From contig NZ_KQ948930.1 of NCBI RefSeq assembly GCF_001514235.1, forward strand, positions 342,522-406,521: DNA of 64,000 bases, given 5' to 3'. This document shows positions 51,874 to 59,730 of this stretch, in pieces. The stretch comes from Streptomyces caeruleatus (lineage in GTDB: Bacteria; Actinomycetota; Actinomycetes; Streptomycetales; Streptomycetaceae). Made by a program: the position numbers and the translations under genes. The notes beneath the pieces were generated by a model. That model saw nothing but the letters and a program-made list of their open reading frames with translations, did not search any database and was not told the origin of the DNA. Position 1 is the first letter of the stretch. Each line of letters starts with the position of its first letter.

Positions 51874-52566
51874 CTACTGCCCGGGCCCGAGGACGGGTGG
51901 CGTCTGGCGGTCGTCGGACGGGTCGGTGTCGCCGGTCTCCCATCCGGGATCGTAGGCGCAAGGCATGGTGGCGCCGCCGGTGAAGTACTCCCGGTCCGGG
52001 TACCAGGTGAAGGACATCCGCTCGTCCTCGTTATCCCGCTGCACGTACAGGTTCCAGGACTTGGCTTGCCCGCCCTCACGGTAGGCCGTGACCTCCCAGC
52101 CGTCGTCCTTCAAGTGCTGGTCCAGTCGGCGGAGGCCGGAGACGGCCTGGCTCGCGGGCACGTGGTCCAGCGCCCAGTCGTGGCTCATCTCGTAGGCGCC
52201 GTCGACGGTCTTGTCCTCCAGCCCCAGCGAACCGCTTGTCCAGCAAAGGTCGGAGCTGAGCGTGTTCTCCGTGCTGACGCCGATGTCCTCGACTCCCGGT
52301 TCCACCGTGCGCTTGAACCCCATGACGTCGTACGCCTCCTGGGAGCGCTTGAAAACGCGGCTCGCCATGTCCTCGGGAGCGACGCGGGGGAAGTCGGACG
52401 ATCCCCGGTTGTCCCAGGCGAGCGTGCCGATAAGAACGAGTACGGCCACCAGGGGTATGCCGATGAGCGCGGCGCAACCGCATCCGAGGGCAGTGAGGCC
52501 GGTAGAGGGGGAGCTGGACCCAGTCGATGCGGTGGTGGTGCTGGTCGGTACGGTCTGCTCGGGCAT
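51874..52566 (-). CDS. Membrane-anchored exported protein (T7SS-associated)
   Basis: 230 aa from ATG 52566. Ser/Thr-rich start, one membrane helix at about 25-50 (ALGCGCAALIGIPLVAVLVL) and an external domain. The pattern C...MSHDWALDHVPASQAVSGLR...LKDDGWEVTAY...MPCAYD parallels the lipoprotein at 53728 (C...RHSWSVYQVPVADMEKAMN...LPKKGWKIVKD...ESACYRSK), so the two share a fold with an apparent disulfide. Separated from the WXG pair by a terminator. Function unknown. Confidence 0.7.
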   Translation of the reverse strand: MPEQTVPTSTTTASTGSSSPSTGLTALGCGCAALIGIPLVAVLVLIGTLAWDNRGSSDFPRVAPEDMASRVFKRSQEAYDVMGFKRTVEPGVEDIGVSTENTLSSDLCWTSGSLGLEDKTVDGAYEMSHDWALDHVPASQAVSGLRRLDQHLKDDGWEVTAYREGGQAKSWNLYVQRDNEDERMSFTWYPDREYFTGGATMPCAYDPGWETGDTDPSDDRQTPPVLGPGQ

Positions 52567-52651
52567 AGGGGGACGGTATGCCTGCGAGGAGCGCGCTGGA
52601 TGGGCGCGGATACCCAGCGGGAGTCGGTGCACGTACTCAGCCGAAGCCACT

Positions 52652-52684
52652 CAGGGTGGGTACCTCCCGTGCGTACCCACCCTG
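52652..52684 (-). terminator. Terminator after the WXG100 pair
   Basis: Perfect 12-bp stem CAGGGTGGGTAC with its complement, 9-nt loop, 28 nt past the stop of the small ESX protein at 52712. Confidence 0.85.
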
Positions 52685-52711
52685 AAGCAAGCTCCGCTGA
52701 GTCGCTGACCG

Positions 52712-53008
52712 TCAGTAGTTGGCGGCAGCCTTCCTGTCCGCAGCGCTGTACGCCGCGCTCGCCTCGCGTACCGCGTTCGCGATGGCGTTCAGGGCCTGGT
52801 GGATCTCCCTGGCCTTGATGTCCCACTCACGGTGGAGACCGTCCGCTGCGGTCTTGGCCTCGCCCTCGAAGAAGGCGGAGAGGTCCTTCATCCGCTGCTG
52901 GAGGGCTTCCAGGTCCGTGTCCAGCTTCTTGGCCTGGCTGGTGATGTCCCCGGCGGCCCTCTCAAGTTCCGCGTAGGTGACGAGCATTGTGCCGTTGTCT
53001 ACTGCCAT
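52712..53008 (-). CDS. WXG100-family ESX protein (FxG variant)
   Basis: 98 aa. Helix-turn-helix hairpin of the EsxA/EsxB type: YAELERAAGDITSQAKKLDT, LEALQQRMKDLS, turn FFEGEAKTAADG, helix HREWDIKAREIHQALNAIAN. The turn has Phe-Glu-Gly (47-49) instead of Trp-x-Gly. The C-terminus holds YSAAD, a Y-x-x-x-D export signal, so this would be the signal-bearing (EsxB-like) partner of the next gene. Secreted as a heterodimer through EccC. Confidence 0.88.
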   Translation of the reverse strand: MAVDNGTMLVTYAELERAAGDITSQAKKLDTDLEALQQRMKDLSAFFEGEAKTAADGLHREWDIKAREIHQALNAIANAVREASAAYSAADRKAAANY

Positions 53009-53091
53009 GGCTCCTCCAACTGCTTTTCATGGCTGATGTGTTGAGGTGCTGATGCGACCGCCGGTTGGGGCGCCGCCCGGCCGTGCGCGAG

Positions 53092-53460
53092 TTACATGCC
53101 GGAGAAGGCCGAGGTCTTGCTGGCCGGGGCGGTGCCCCCGGCTGAGCCGGAAGCGGAGCCGGTGTCGATGCCTGCCAGGGCCTGGAAGATCTCTTCGTCG
53201 GTGCTGCCGGCGATGCGGCGGTTGTCGTTGACCGCGCTCTGGAAGCGGACGAGCAGGTTGCCGATGTAGGCCATGCGCTCGTTGATTTCAGTCTGCTTGC
53301 GGTCGAAGGACACGGCGCCCTGGCCCTGCCACTTGCCTTCCACGCCGTCGATCACGGCGTGCAGCTGCTGCAGTTGCTGCTTCACCGATCCGAAGCGTTC
53401 GTTGAGTTCCTGCTCGAACTTCCGCAGTACGTCATCTGTGACCTTCTGGGTTCCTGCCAT
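53092..53460 (-). CDS. WXG100-family ESX protein
   Basis: 122 aa. WXG motif Trp44-Gln-Gly46 in GKWQGQGAVSFD between helices LRKFEQELNERFGSVKQQLQ and RKQTEINERMAYIGNLLVRF. An extra Gly/Ser/Ala tail of 25 residues makes it longer than typical EsxA. Ribosome site AGGGAA. Pairs with the FxG protein 83 nt downstream. Confidence 0.92.
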   Translation of the reverse strand: MAGTQKVTDDVLRKFEQELNERFGSVKQQLQQLHAVIDGVEGKWQGQGAVSFDRKQTEINERMAYIGNLLVRFQSAVNDNRRIAGSTDEEIFQALAGIDTGSASGSAGGTAPASKTSAFSGM

Positions 53461-53643
53461 TTATTTTTCCCTTCTGGTGCTTTCCGGTGTTGTGGTGGGC
53501 TCGACGGCTTGGAGAGGCCGCAGGGGCTTCGTAGCAGCCTCGTCACGCTTCGCCGCGTAGTGGTTCCGTAGTTGAGCCCCACCCCTCAGAACATCGCCCG
53601 TCGGAGGAATGAAGATCGACTTCGATGCTGGCAGCGTCTCCAC
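53461..53643 (-). CDS. Possible small ORF just upstream of the WXG100 gene
   Basis: 60 codons from GTG 53643, stop TAA directly touching the WXG100 ATG. Reads METLPASKSIFIPPTGDVLR, then GGAQLRNHYAAKRDEAATKP. Codon use is coding-like but the start has no ribosome site; the frame continues open upstream. A second frame ends AFVKTWPKHY at about 53655. This may be the remnant of a longer gene between the lipoprotein and the ESX pair (gap 53461-53727). Confidence 0.35.
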   Translation of the reverse strand: METLPASKSIFIPPTGDVLRGGAQLRNHYAAKRDEAATKPLRPLQAVEPTTTPESTRREK

Positions 53644-53727
53644 CCCGCGGTGTCCTAGTAATGCTTGGGCCAGGTCTTGACAAAGGCATCATCGGCTTGC
53701 GCCACGCCGGAGAGGCGGGAGTCGAAA

Positions 53728-54234
53728 TCACTTGGACCGATAGCAGGCTGATTCCACTGCTACCTTGATGAGTGAAGGATTGTCGCTGTACTTTCGCTCA
53801 TCGTAAAGCCGAACATCCACCGCGAATTCCTTCCCCTTGGACTCGGCGATGATCTGCGGACTCTTGGCTGGGCTGTCGTCCACGCCGTCCTTTACGATCT
53901 TCCAGCCCTTCTTGGGCAGGCCGTCGCGAACGCGGTTCATGGCCTTCTCCATGTCCGCGACAGGAACCTGATAGACGCTCCAGGAATGGCGGGCGCGGTA
54001 GACTTCCTCGTCCGAGTCGTCGTCTGTGCACCCCATGGCCATGGCCCCAGTGTCGGTCACCTTACCCTTGAGGGCCATCATCTCCAGGATCTGACTGGAT
54101 GCCTGCTCGGTCTCCGCCTTGACCGTATCCCCATCGCGCACTTTCATTCCGGATGCCTCACTTCCCTGCGCGCATGCAGCCAGCAGAGCACAGGCCGCAG
54201 CAGCGTGTGCAAATCCCCAAATTCGCCTATTCAA
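53728..54234 (-). CDS. Lipoprotein overlapping the DUF1023 hydrolase gene
   Basis: 168 aa from TTG 54234 (AGGG 6 nt upstream; TTG 54240 possible). Signal NRRIWGFAHAAAACALLAAC with the lipobox Cys in LLAAC. The mature domain has MGCTDDD and a final SACYRSK that could pair, with a central RHSWSVYQVPVADMEKAMN helix and GWKIVKDG strand. It overlaps the end of the hydrolase gene by 8 nt. Outer-membrane-face lipoproteins coded right after secreted lipases often act as immunity or chaperones; here that is an inference. Paralogue-like to 51874-52566. Confidence 0.8.
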   Translation of the reverse strand: MNRRIWGFAHAAAACALLAACAQGSEASGMKVRDGDTVKAETEQASSQILEMMALKGKVTDTGAMAMGCTDDDSDEEVYRARHSWSVYQVPVADMEKAMNRVRDGLPKKGWKIVKDGVDDSPAKSPQIIAESKGKEFAVDVRLYDERKYSDNPSLIKVAVESACYRSK

Positions 54235-56035
54235 GTTCAACCCTATGGTAATTGCCGGTGATCACAGCGGCCTGATTACTGAGGCTCACGGATTCCTGAT
54301 TCCAGAATCCGCTGTGCCCGTCCGAGTCGCTCTTCATGACGTTTCCACCAAACGATTTATCGGTGGGAATGGTCAAGTTGTCGCCGAGCCCCATCAGACG
54401 ACCGCCTTGCCGGACAACCTGGTCATCTCCAGGACCGCCCATCGCCCAAACATGATCCGCACCCGCCCCTAGATCTGCTGCGTGGTCCGCTTGGACGCCC
54501 GGGCTCCCGGCGAAGATGTAGTCGTTGACCGCCACCGAGTCGTTCCAACTCCCGGACTGTGCCGAAACACCCACAACCGTGCTGCCATAGCTGTGCCCGA
54601 TGACCGTCGTATGGGCAGTGCTACCAGTGACGTTCTCGTGGGCTGCCCTGTTCCCCTGCAGGAAGTCGTACAGACGCGGACCGCCCTCCTCCGCGTACTT
54701 GCCGCTACTTGCTTGTGGAACGATACTGTCCGGGGCGTTGTAGTCGAGCCAGGTGATCGTAGAGATTTTCTGGGTCGGAGAGAACGTGTTGCTCTCCGAC
54801 CATAGCCGCTCCCCTCGACCGATGTCTCCGTGGTTATCTCCTTCCCCAATCTTATCGAGACCGGAGAACGTACCGGGGACATAAACAGCCGTATGGTCCG
54901 CCTGGTCTGGATTACCGTTGGCGATGATGACCTTTCCATCACCCAGTCCAGTTGGATCAAAGCCGAGCAGGTACGCCTCGGGCAGGCCTCCTTCACCGGT
55001 TCGATCGAATCGATCCTGGATGTACTGCATTCCCTTGAGGGTCGTGTTCAGCTGCTGTTGGCGGTCGCCGTACTGTCGATACCACTCCATCCATTCGTCG
55101 GTGTGCACTTTGGACGGGTACGGACCCGATGTGATCCACGTCCACTCATTGGTCGGCGACTTCGGGATGGAGTCCAGTTCCATCTGGAGGCGTGCGCGCG
55201 TCTCGCTGAAAACGATGCGGTTGGCTTCGTCCCGGACCTCTGACGGCAGTCCGTTGAGCTTTCCGACAGTCTCCGGGTTGGTGGATATCCACGCAGCCTG
55301 TTCCTCGGGGCTGAGTTTCTTCCACCACTCCGCATTGTCCTCGGGACTGCCGTCCTTGGGAGGCTGCGGCAGCGAGTCGAGGTACTCCTTGCCTGCCGTC
55401 TGCACACCCTTCGTGTCCGAGGACGCATCGGCCCAGTCCCGGTCGCTAACGGTCAGGTCGTCATCGGCCTTCAACGCCTGCAGCTTCGGCGCCCACTTCT
55501 CGTCGGCCTCCGTGGCCTCCTCGATAGCGGTGGCGATCTGGTCGGCGTAGTCCCGTGCCAGAAGGTGGTTGGGATTGGGGTCGACGTTGGCCGCCTGACG
55601 GCCCACGGCGGAGGCCACCGAGTCCGTCAGACCGGTCACCGTGCCGCCGACGGAGAGCTTGCCGTCAGCCTTCTCCCCGCCTGGCGGATAGCTGATCGAG
55701 CCATCAGAGTGCACGGTGAGCCTCTGGGCCTGCGCGCCCTCGACCGCCGCCTCCAACTTCTTCTTGGCCGCCTCCAACTCGTATGCGAACCCGTCGAGCG
55801 CCGTGGCGACCAGACCGCACTCCACCTGCACGTAGTGGAGGTTCCCTCCCAGCTCACGCAGTTGCTTGAGCGCTGAGTCCAGTGCTTCGCCCTCGTTGTC
55901 CTTCTGCAGGGCCGCGGCGATCTGGTTCTCGATGCGGTCCTTGGCCGCGCTGGCCATGTCGCTGGTTCTGCGATATCCGTCCGCCGCGTCCGAGTACTCG
56001 GAGGGCCTGAGGGCCTTGAGTGTCGTGTAGTCCAT
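54227..56035 (-). CDS. DUF1023 alpha/beta-hydrolase, likely T7SS substrate
   Basis: 602 aa, GGAG upstream. No Sec signal. Residues 1-110 form an all-helical WXG-like hairpin (LKALRPSEYSDAADGYRRTS, AFELEAAKKKLEAAVEGA type). A family marker WWKKLSPEEQAAWISTNPET plus GKLNGLPSEVRDEANR lies at about 235-275. The C-terminal DUF1023 domain contains nucleophile elbow IGHSYGSTVVG (Ser near 481), AVYVPGTFSGLDK, IFAGSPGVQADHAADL and the terminal HSGFWN histidine. Predicted exported lipase/esterase-type enzyme; target could be other bacteria or the own envelope. Preceded by a helical partner and followed by an overlapping lipoprotein. Confidence 0.88.
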   Translation of the reverse strand: MDYTTLKALRPSEYSDAADGYRRTSDMASAAKDRIENQIAAALQKDNEGEALDSALKQLRELGGNLHYVQVECGLVATALDGFAYELEAAKKKLEAAVEGAQAQRLTVHSDGSISYPPGGEKADGKLSVGGTVTGLTDSVASAVGRQAANVDPNPNHLLARDYADQIATAIEEATEADEKWAPKLQALKADDDLTVSDRDWADASSDTKGVQTAGKEYLDSLPQPPKDGSPEDNAEWWKKLSPEEQAAWISTNPETVGKLNGLPSEVRDEANRIVFSETRARLQMELDSIPKSPTNEWTWITSGPYPSKVHTDEWMEWYRQYGDRQQQLNTTLKGMQYIQDRFDRTGEGGLPEAYLLGFDPTGLGDGKVIIANGNPDQADHTAVYVPGTFSGLDKIGEGDNHGDIGRGERLWSESNTFSPTQKISTITWLDYNAPDSIVPQASSGKYAEEGGPRLYDFLQGNRAAHENVTGSTAHTTVIGHSYGSTVVGVSAQSGSWNDSVAVNDYIFAGSPGVQADHAADLGAGADHVWAMGGPGDDQVVRQGGRLMGLGDNLTIPTDKSFGGNVMKSDSDGHSGFWNQESVSLSNQAAVITGNYHRVELE

Positions 56036-56044
56036 GGTCTCCGA

Positions 56045-56515
56045 TCACCGGCCCCCGGCCTGGCCGCCGACGCCAGGCGTGTCCTTGTACTGGACCTCCA
56101 CCCGAGCAATCTCACCCTTGATCGCCTCGTCGGTCCTCAACAGATCGTTGCCCACCTTCTCGAACAGCTCCGCCAGCGTCTCGCACCGCCCGCTCACATC
56201 TTTGATGTAGCGCTCCCAGGAGCCGTACACGTCCCGCTGGGCGGCAGCAGTCAGACACCCGGAGTCACCACCGAAACCCTTCTGCCCGTCCTCAAGCTTC
56301 GTCAGCGCCGTGCTGATGTTCCCCCGCAGCGCGCCGACGCCCTGCCCCGCCTTGGACCACGCGTCCCTGTCCGACCGCATCCTGCCGGAAGGAGGACCGT
56401 AGACACCGCTCGTGCCGCTGCTCCCCTGGTCGGCCGGCAACTGGTTGAGCTGCACCTGCGCGGTGTGCCGCTCGGCCACCGCAGCCTTGAGCTGCTCCCA
56501 TTCGTCCCACGCCAT
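56045..56515 (-). CDS. WXG-like helical partner of the hydrolase
   Basis: 156 aa. Helical throughout: WDEWEQLKAAVAERHTAQVQ, SDRDAWSKAGQGVGALRGNI, STALTKLEDGQKGFGG, YGSWERYIKDVSGRCETLAE and LEKVGNDLLR-type helix. Lacks the WXG turn but has the size and periodicity of ESX/Lap-like partners. Ends 9 nt before the hydrolase start, so the two are made together; probable chaperone or co-secretion partner. A palindrome lies upstream at 56647-56666. Confidence 0.75.
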   Translation of the reverse strand: MAWDEWEQLKAAVAERHTAQVQLNQLPADQGSSGTSGVYGPPSGRMRSDRDAWSKAGQGVGALRGNISTALTKLEDGQKGFGGDSGCLTAAAQRDVYGSWERYIKDVSGRCETLAELFEKVGNDLLRTDEAIKGEIARVEVQYKDTPGVGGQAGGR

Positions 56516-56646
56516 GCGTGGCCCCTCCCCGTGTCTTGTTCAATGCCGTCGAACGGTTGTGAACGTGCGACCGCGACGCTGCGGTGGTCGCGAAATACGG
56601 TAGTGCCGCTGCATCACGTGCCCCATCCGCATCTGCCACCAGCGCG

Positions 56647-56666
56647 ACTGAGTATCCGTACTCAGT
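56647..56666. promoter_or_regulatory. Inverted repeat ACTGAGTA-TCCG-TACTCAGT
   Basis: Perfect 8-nt arms, 4-nt spacer, overlapping the mycosin-2 stop and lying in the 146-nt gap ahead of the helper/hydrolase/lipoprotein genes. It could be an operator for an internal promoter or a terminator of the upstream part; no T-run. Confidence 0.4.
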
Positions 56667-57876
56667 GAACGTTGGACGTCGTGTTGCGGCGTCGGGCGCG
56701 CACTAGAGGGATGGCGGTTGCAGCGCCCAGTAGGGCGGCAGCGCCCACGCCCAGACTGATCCAGAGCGCCGTGTCGCTGTCGTCGTCGCGTGCGGGGACG
56801 GCGGCGGACTGCTTGTCTTCCTCGTTCTTGTTTCCAGCGGGCTCAGAGGCCTGTGGGGACGGGGACTTGGCGTCTGCAGCGGCAAGGTCTGGGAGAGGGT
56901 ACTCGTCGGCTGGGCCGGGATCGCCGGGAGTCGTCAGGGCGATCCGTGGACGCACGATTCCGTAGCCGATGGAGTCGTTCCGCTTCGCGCCGCTCGTTGG
57001 TCCGCCAGCGGTGTTGAGCATCACCCTGAGGACCTGGTTGTTGGTCCAACCTGGGTGCTTCGACCAGATCAGAGCCGCGCTTGCCGAGACAAGGGCGGTG
57101 GCGCCACTCGTGCCATGGGAGTTGCACAGGCCCGTCTTGTAACGGCAAGCGTGGACCAAATCGGTGCCCGGCGCGGTCAGGTCTACCTGGGGACCGTACT
57201 GTGACTCGGCGGTCTTGCGGAGGTCTTGGCCGATCGCCCCTACTCCGACGACTCCTGGAGTGGCGGCAGGGTAAGCGAGAGAAGAGTCTCCGTCGTTGCC
57301 AACGCCTGCGAAGATCAAAGCTCCCTTACTCAAGGCATACTTCACAGCCTCGCTCTCTGGTTTCCATACGGCGGTTCCTCCTCCCGCCATGGAAATATTG
57401 ATGACCTTGGCTCCTGCATCGACGGCATACCTGATCGCTTTGGCGAATACGGTGGCGTTCAGTGGTACCCGAATGGGCAGGATCTTCGCCCCTGGGGCGA
57501 GGCCGAAAGCTCCATCCCCGGCCCCGCTCTCGCCGGTTCCGGCGATCAATCCAGCTATACCTGTCCCGTGGCTGCGGTAGTCAGTGTGCTGATCGCCCGG
57601 CGCTTCTGGCGCGAAGTCCTTTCCCTCCAGCACCCGCCCGGGGAGATCGGGGTTCTTGTCGTCGACCCCGCTGTCGATGACTGCGACCGTGACGCCCTCC
57701 CCCTTGGTGATCTTCCACATCTCTTCCGCCTTCATGGCGGTCAGATGCCACTGCTTGGAACGGATGGACTCCGCATGGGACGGCGCGGCGGCGATACCCA
57801 CCAGCAGGGTTGCCAGTACTCCCGGGATCAGGGTCCTCTGAGTGAGACGCTGCGTGTTGCTGGTGGGCATCGGCAT
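56662..57876 (-). CDS. Second mycosin (MycP-like subtilase)
   Basis: 404 aa from ATG 57876 (57870 also possible). Signal peptide LIPGVLATLLVGIAAAPSHA, triad Asp68 (VIDSGVD), His103 (SHGTGIAG) and Ser257 (HGTSGATALVS), two extra cysteines (HACRYKTGLCNSHG), Pro-rich linker and C-terminal membrane helix (ALWISLGVGAAALLGAATAI) with RARRR tail. Diverged from the mycosin at 49432 and placed among substrate genes, so it probably acts on substrates and is less likely to be the core MycP. Confidence 0.92.
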   Translation of the reverse strand: MPMPTSNTQRLTQRTLIPGVLATLLVGIAAAPSHAESIRSKQWHLTAMKAEEMWKITKGEGVTVAVIDSGVDDKNPDLPGRVLEGKDFAPEAPGDQHTDYRSHGTGIAGLIAGTGESGAGDGAFGLAPGAKILPIRVPLNATVFAKAIRYAVDAGAKVINISMAGGGTAVWKPESEAVKYALSKGALIFAGVGNDGDSSLAYPAATPGVVGVGAIGQDLRKTAESQYGPQVDLTAPGTDLVHACRYKTGLCNSHGTSGATALVSASAALIWSKHPGWTNNQVLRVMLNTAGGPTSGAKRNDSIGYGIVRPRIALTTPGDPGPADEYPLPDLAAADAKSPSPQASEPAGNKNEEDKQSAAVPARDDDSDTALWISLGVGAAALLGAATAIPLVRARRRNTTSNVH

Positions 57877-57898
57877 TCTTCTTGCGATCCTTATGAGT

Positions 57899-59668
57899 TC
57901 AGTCAATGACGGGCGGTGTCGCGCGACGAGCGCCCTGCTGCCAGGTCTCTTCGTCTTCGGTGAGGTAGTCGGGGCGCTCGCCTCTGCGATCCTCACGACG
58001 GGACTCGGCGGGGCGAGAGCCCGGCGGCACCGCATGTCCGCCACGGCCAACCGGTCCGGCCCCCTGCTGTGGCTCGCCTGGCCGGCGTGCCGCGCCTGAA
58101 GCTGCCCGTTCGCCGCGCGTTCCGCCCTGAGCTGCAGGGTTTGCAGGACGCCTGCTGTCTCCGGGAGCACCGTGTACCGCTCCAGAGCCGCCTGGGGTGA
58201 AGGGGCGTGTACTCCCCGTCCCAGCCTGCTGCGGACGGCCGCCGACGATGCCTCCAGTTTCCGGGGAGAAGCGGCGACCAGCCGTCCCGCCGCCTGGCGT
58301 GGCGGGAGTCGTGCCCCGTGCCGTGGTGGAGCCGCCGGCACTGATGGGGCGGGCGTTCACGCCGCCCGGCCCCTGAGGGCGACCACCAACAATGCCTTCG
58401 GGCTGTCCTGCGATGCGACGGCCACTCCCCGATCCGCCCTGGACGGTCCCAGGCCTTCCTGTACCGACGGGCTGGCCCGCGGGGCCACGGCCATGCACAC
58501 CCTCACCGCCGATCACCGTGCCCCGAGGGATGCCGCCATTGGCCCGTCCCGGAGACGGGGGCACTGGCCGCCCGCCCGTGATGCCTCCTCCTGCTGTGGG
58601 GCGCTGGACGGAAGGCCCGGTGCCCATCGGACGTTGCCCAGGGGGCACCGGCGGCCGGACTCCAGGAGTGGGGCGGCCTGCCCCAGCTGAAGGGCTGGTC
58701 GGCTTTTGCGTACCTCCGACCACCGGAGGTACCACTCCAGGAGGCATGGTCGTCGGTCCATCCGGTCGTCCTCCTGCGAGTGGCGGGCCACTCGGCGGCC
58801 CCGACGGCGCAACTGGCGCCTCGGGCAAGGTAGCGACGCTGTCGATCTCCACTCCCGTGGGGGAATGCGGGCGCAGGGTTCCCCCGGCAGGGGTTCCGGG
58901 AGCATGGCCGGAGTTCTCGGGAGCGCCAACCGACCCACCAGCTCCATTACCTGGGCTTACCGAGCCATAGGCACGTTCGCCAGTAGCCGATCCGGTAGTG
59001 CCGGTTCCATCTGTGCCAGCGGCACCACCAGAACGCGCGAGACCTTCACTTGTGATGATGTCCTTCGGCGGCAGCACAGCCTTGGGCGGCGGTGGAAAAC
59101 GCGGCTTCTCCAACGCGTCCATCTGCTGCGCGGACAACGTGTACGACTCGCCGAGCTTCCTCATATGCTGGGCAGCCTCTTGCCGGTCCGCCTCCCGCTG
59201 GCCCATGACCGCCTGAATGTCCCGGGTGGAGTCACGGGCAGCGGACGCCGCATCGGGGTCCTTCGGCGCGGCCTTCGCCGCTTCGAGGTTGGCCTGCGCC
59301 GTGTTCAGGAGGGACTGACCGTACTTCGTGTTCCGGGGAATCGACGCCTGGACATTCGCGATCGTGCTGGCTGCCTGGTCCAGCCACTTCGCCGCGCCCG
59401 CGCTGTACTCCGCCAGCCTCAACGTCGCGTTCGCCAGATCCCCGCTCCAACTGCGGAACTCATCAGCGCCCTTGCCCTTCCAGGCCACCCACTGCGGGCG
59501 CGTCTTCAGCTCCTCGCCCGCCTTCTCGATCTCTGCGGCGACCTTCTTGAGCTTGGCCGCGGCGGCGACGACCGCGCCCGCGTCGGCCTGATCCAGCCAG
59601 GCCAGCATCTCCTCGTGGCTCATGCCCTCGAACGACGTCCGGCCGCTGCCCCTGCCCGCCTTGCCCAT
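57899..59668 (-). CDS. WXG100-domain large T7SS substrate, Pro/Gly-rich
   Basis: 589 aa. Residues 1-170: helical domain with the WXG turn Trp63-Lys-Gly65 (WVAWKGKGADEFRSWSGDLA). Residues 170-560: long Pro/Gly/Arg/Thr-rich, apparently disordered region with repeats such as IVGGRPQ, TGGRPVPP and RRFSPETGGIVGGRP. C-terminus: DYLTEDEETWQQG and TPPVID, where YLTED fits the general Y-x-x-x-D/E ESX signal. PPE-like architecture for a Gram-positive envelope. Ends 22 nt before mycosin 2. Confidence 0.87.
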   Translation of the reverse strand: MGKAGRGSGRTSFEGMSHEEMLAWLDQADAGAVVAAAAKLKKVAAEIEKAGEELKTRPQWVAWKGKGADEFRSWSGDLANATLRLAEYSAGAAKWLDQAASTIANVQASIPRNTKYGQSLLNTAQANLEAAKAAPKDPDAASAARDSTRDIQAVMGQREADRQEAAQHMRKLGESYTLSAQQMDALEKPRFPPPPKAVLPPKDIITSEGLARSGGAAGTDGTGTTGSATGERAYGSVSPGNGAGGSVGAPENSGHAPGTPAGGTLRPHSPTGVEIDSVATLPEAPVAPSGPPSGPPLAGGRPDGPTTMPPGVVPPVVGGTQKPTSPSAGAGRPTPGVRPPVPPGQRPMGTGPSVQRPTAGGGITGGRPVPPSPGRANGGIPRGTVIGGEGVHGRGPAGQPVGTGRPGTVQGGSGSGRRIAGQPEGIVGGRPQGPGGVNARPISAGGSTTARGTTPATPGGGTAGRRFSPETGGIVGGRPQQAGTGSTRPFTPGGSGAVHGAPGDSRRPANPAAQGGTRGERAASGAARRPGEPQQGAGPVGRGGHAVPPGSRPAESRREDRRGERPDYLTEDEETWQQGARRATPPVID

Positions 59669-59730
59669 CTCGTCTCCCCGCGTGTCCCCGTAGTCCCCGT
59701 GTGTCCCCGTACTGCGTGAGCGGCCGTCAG

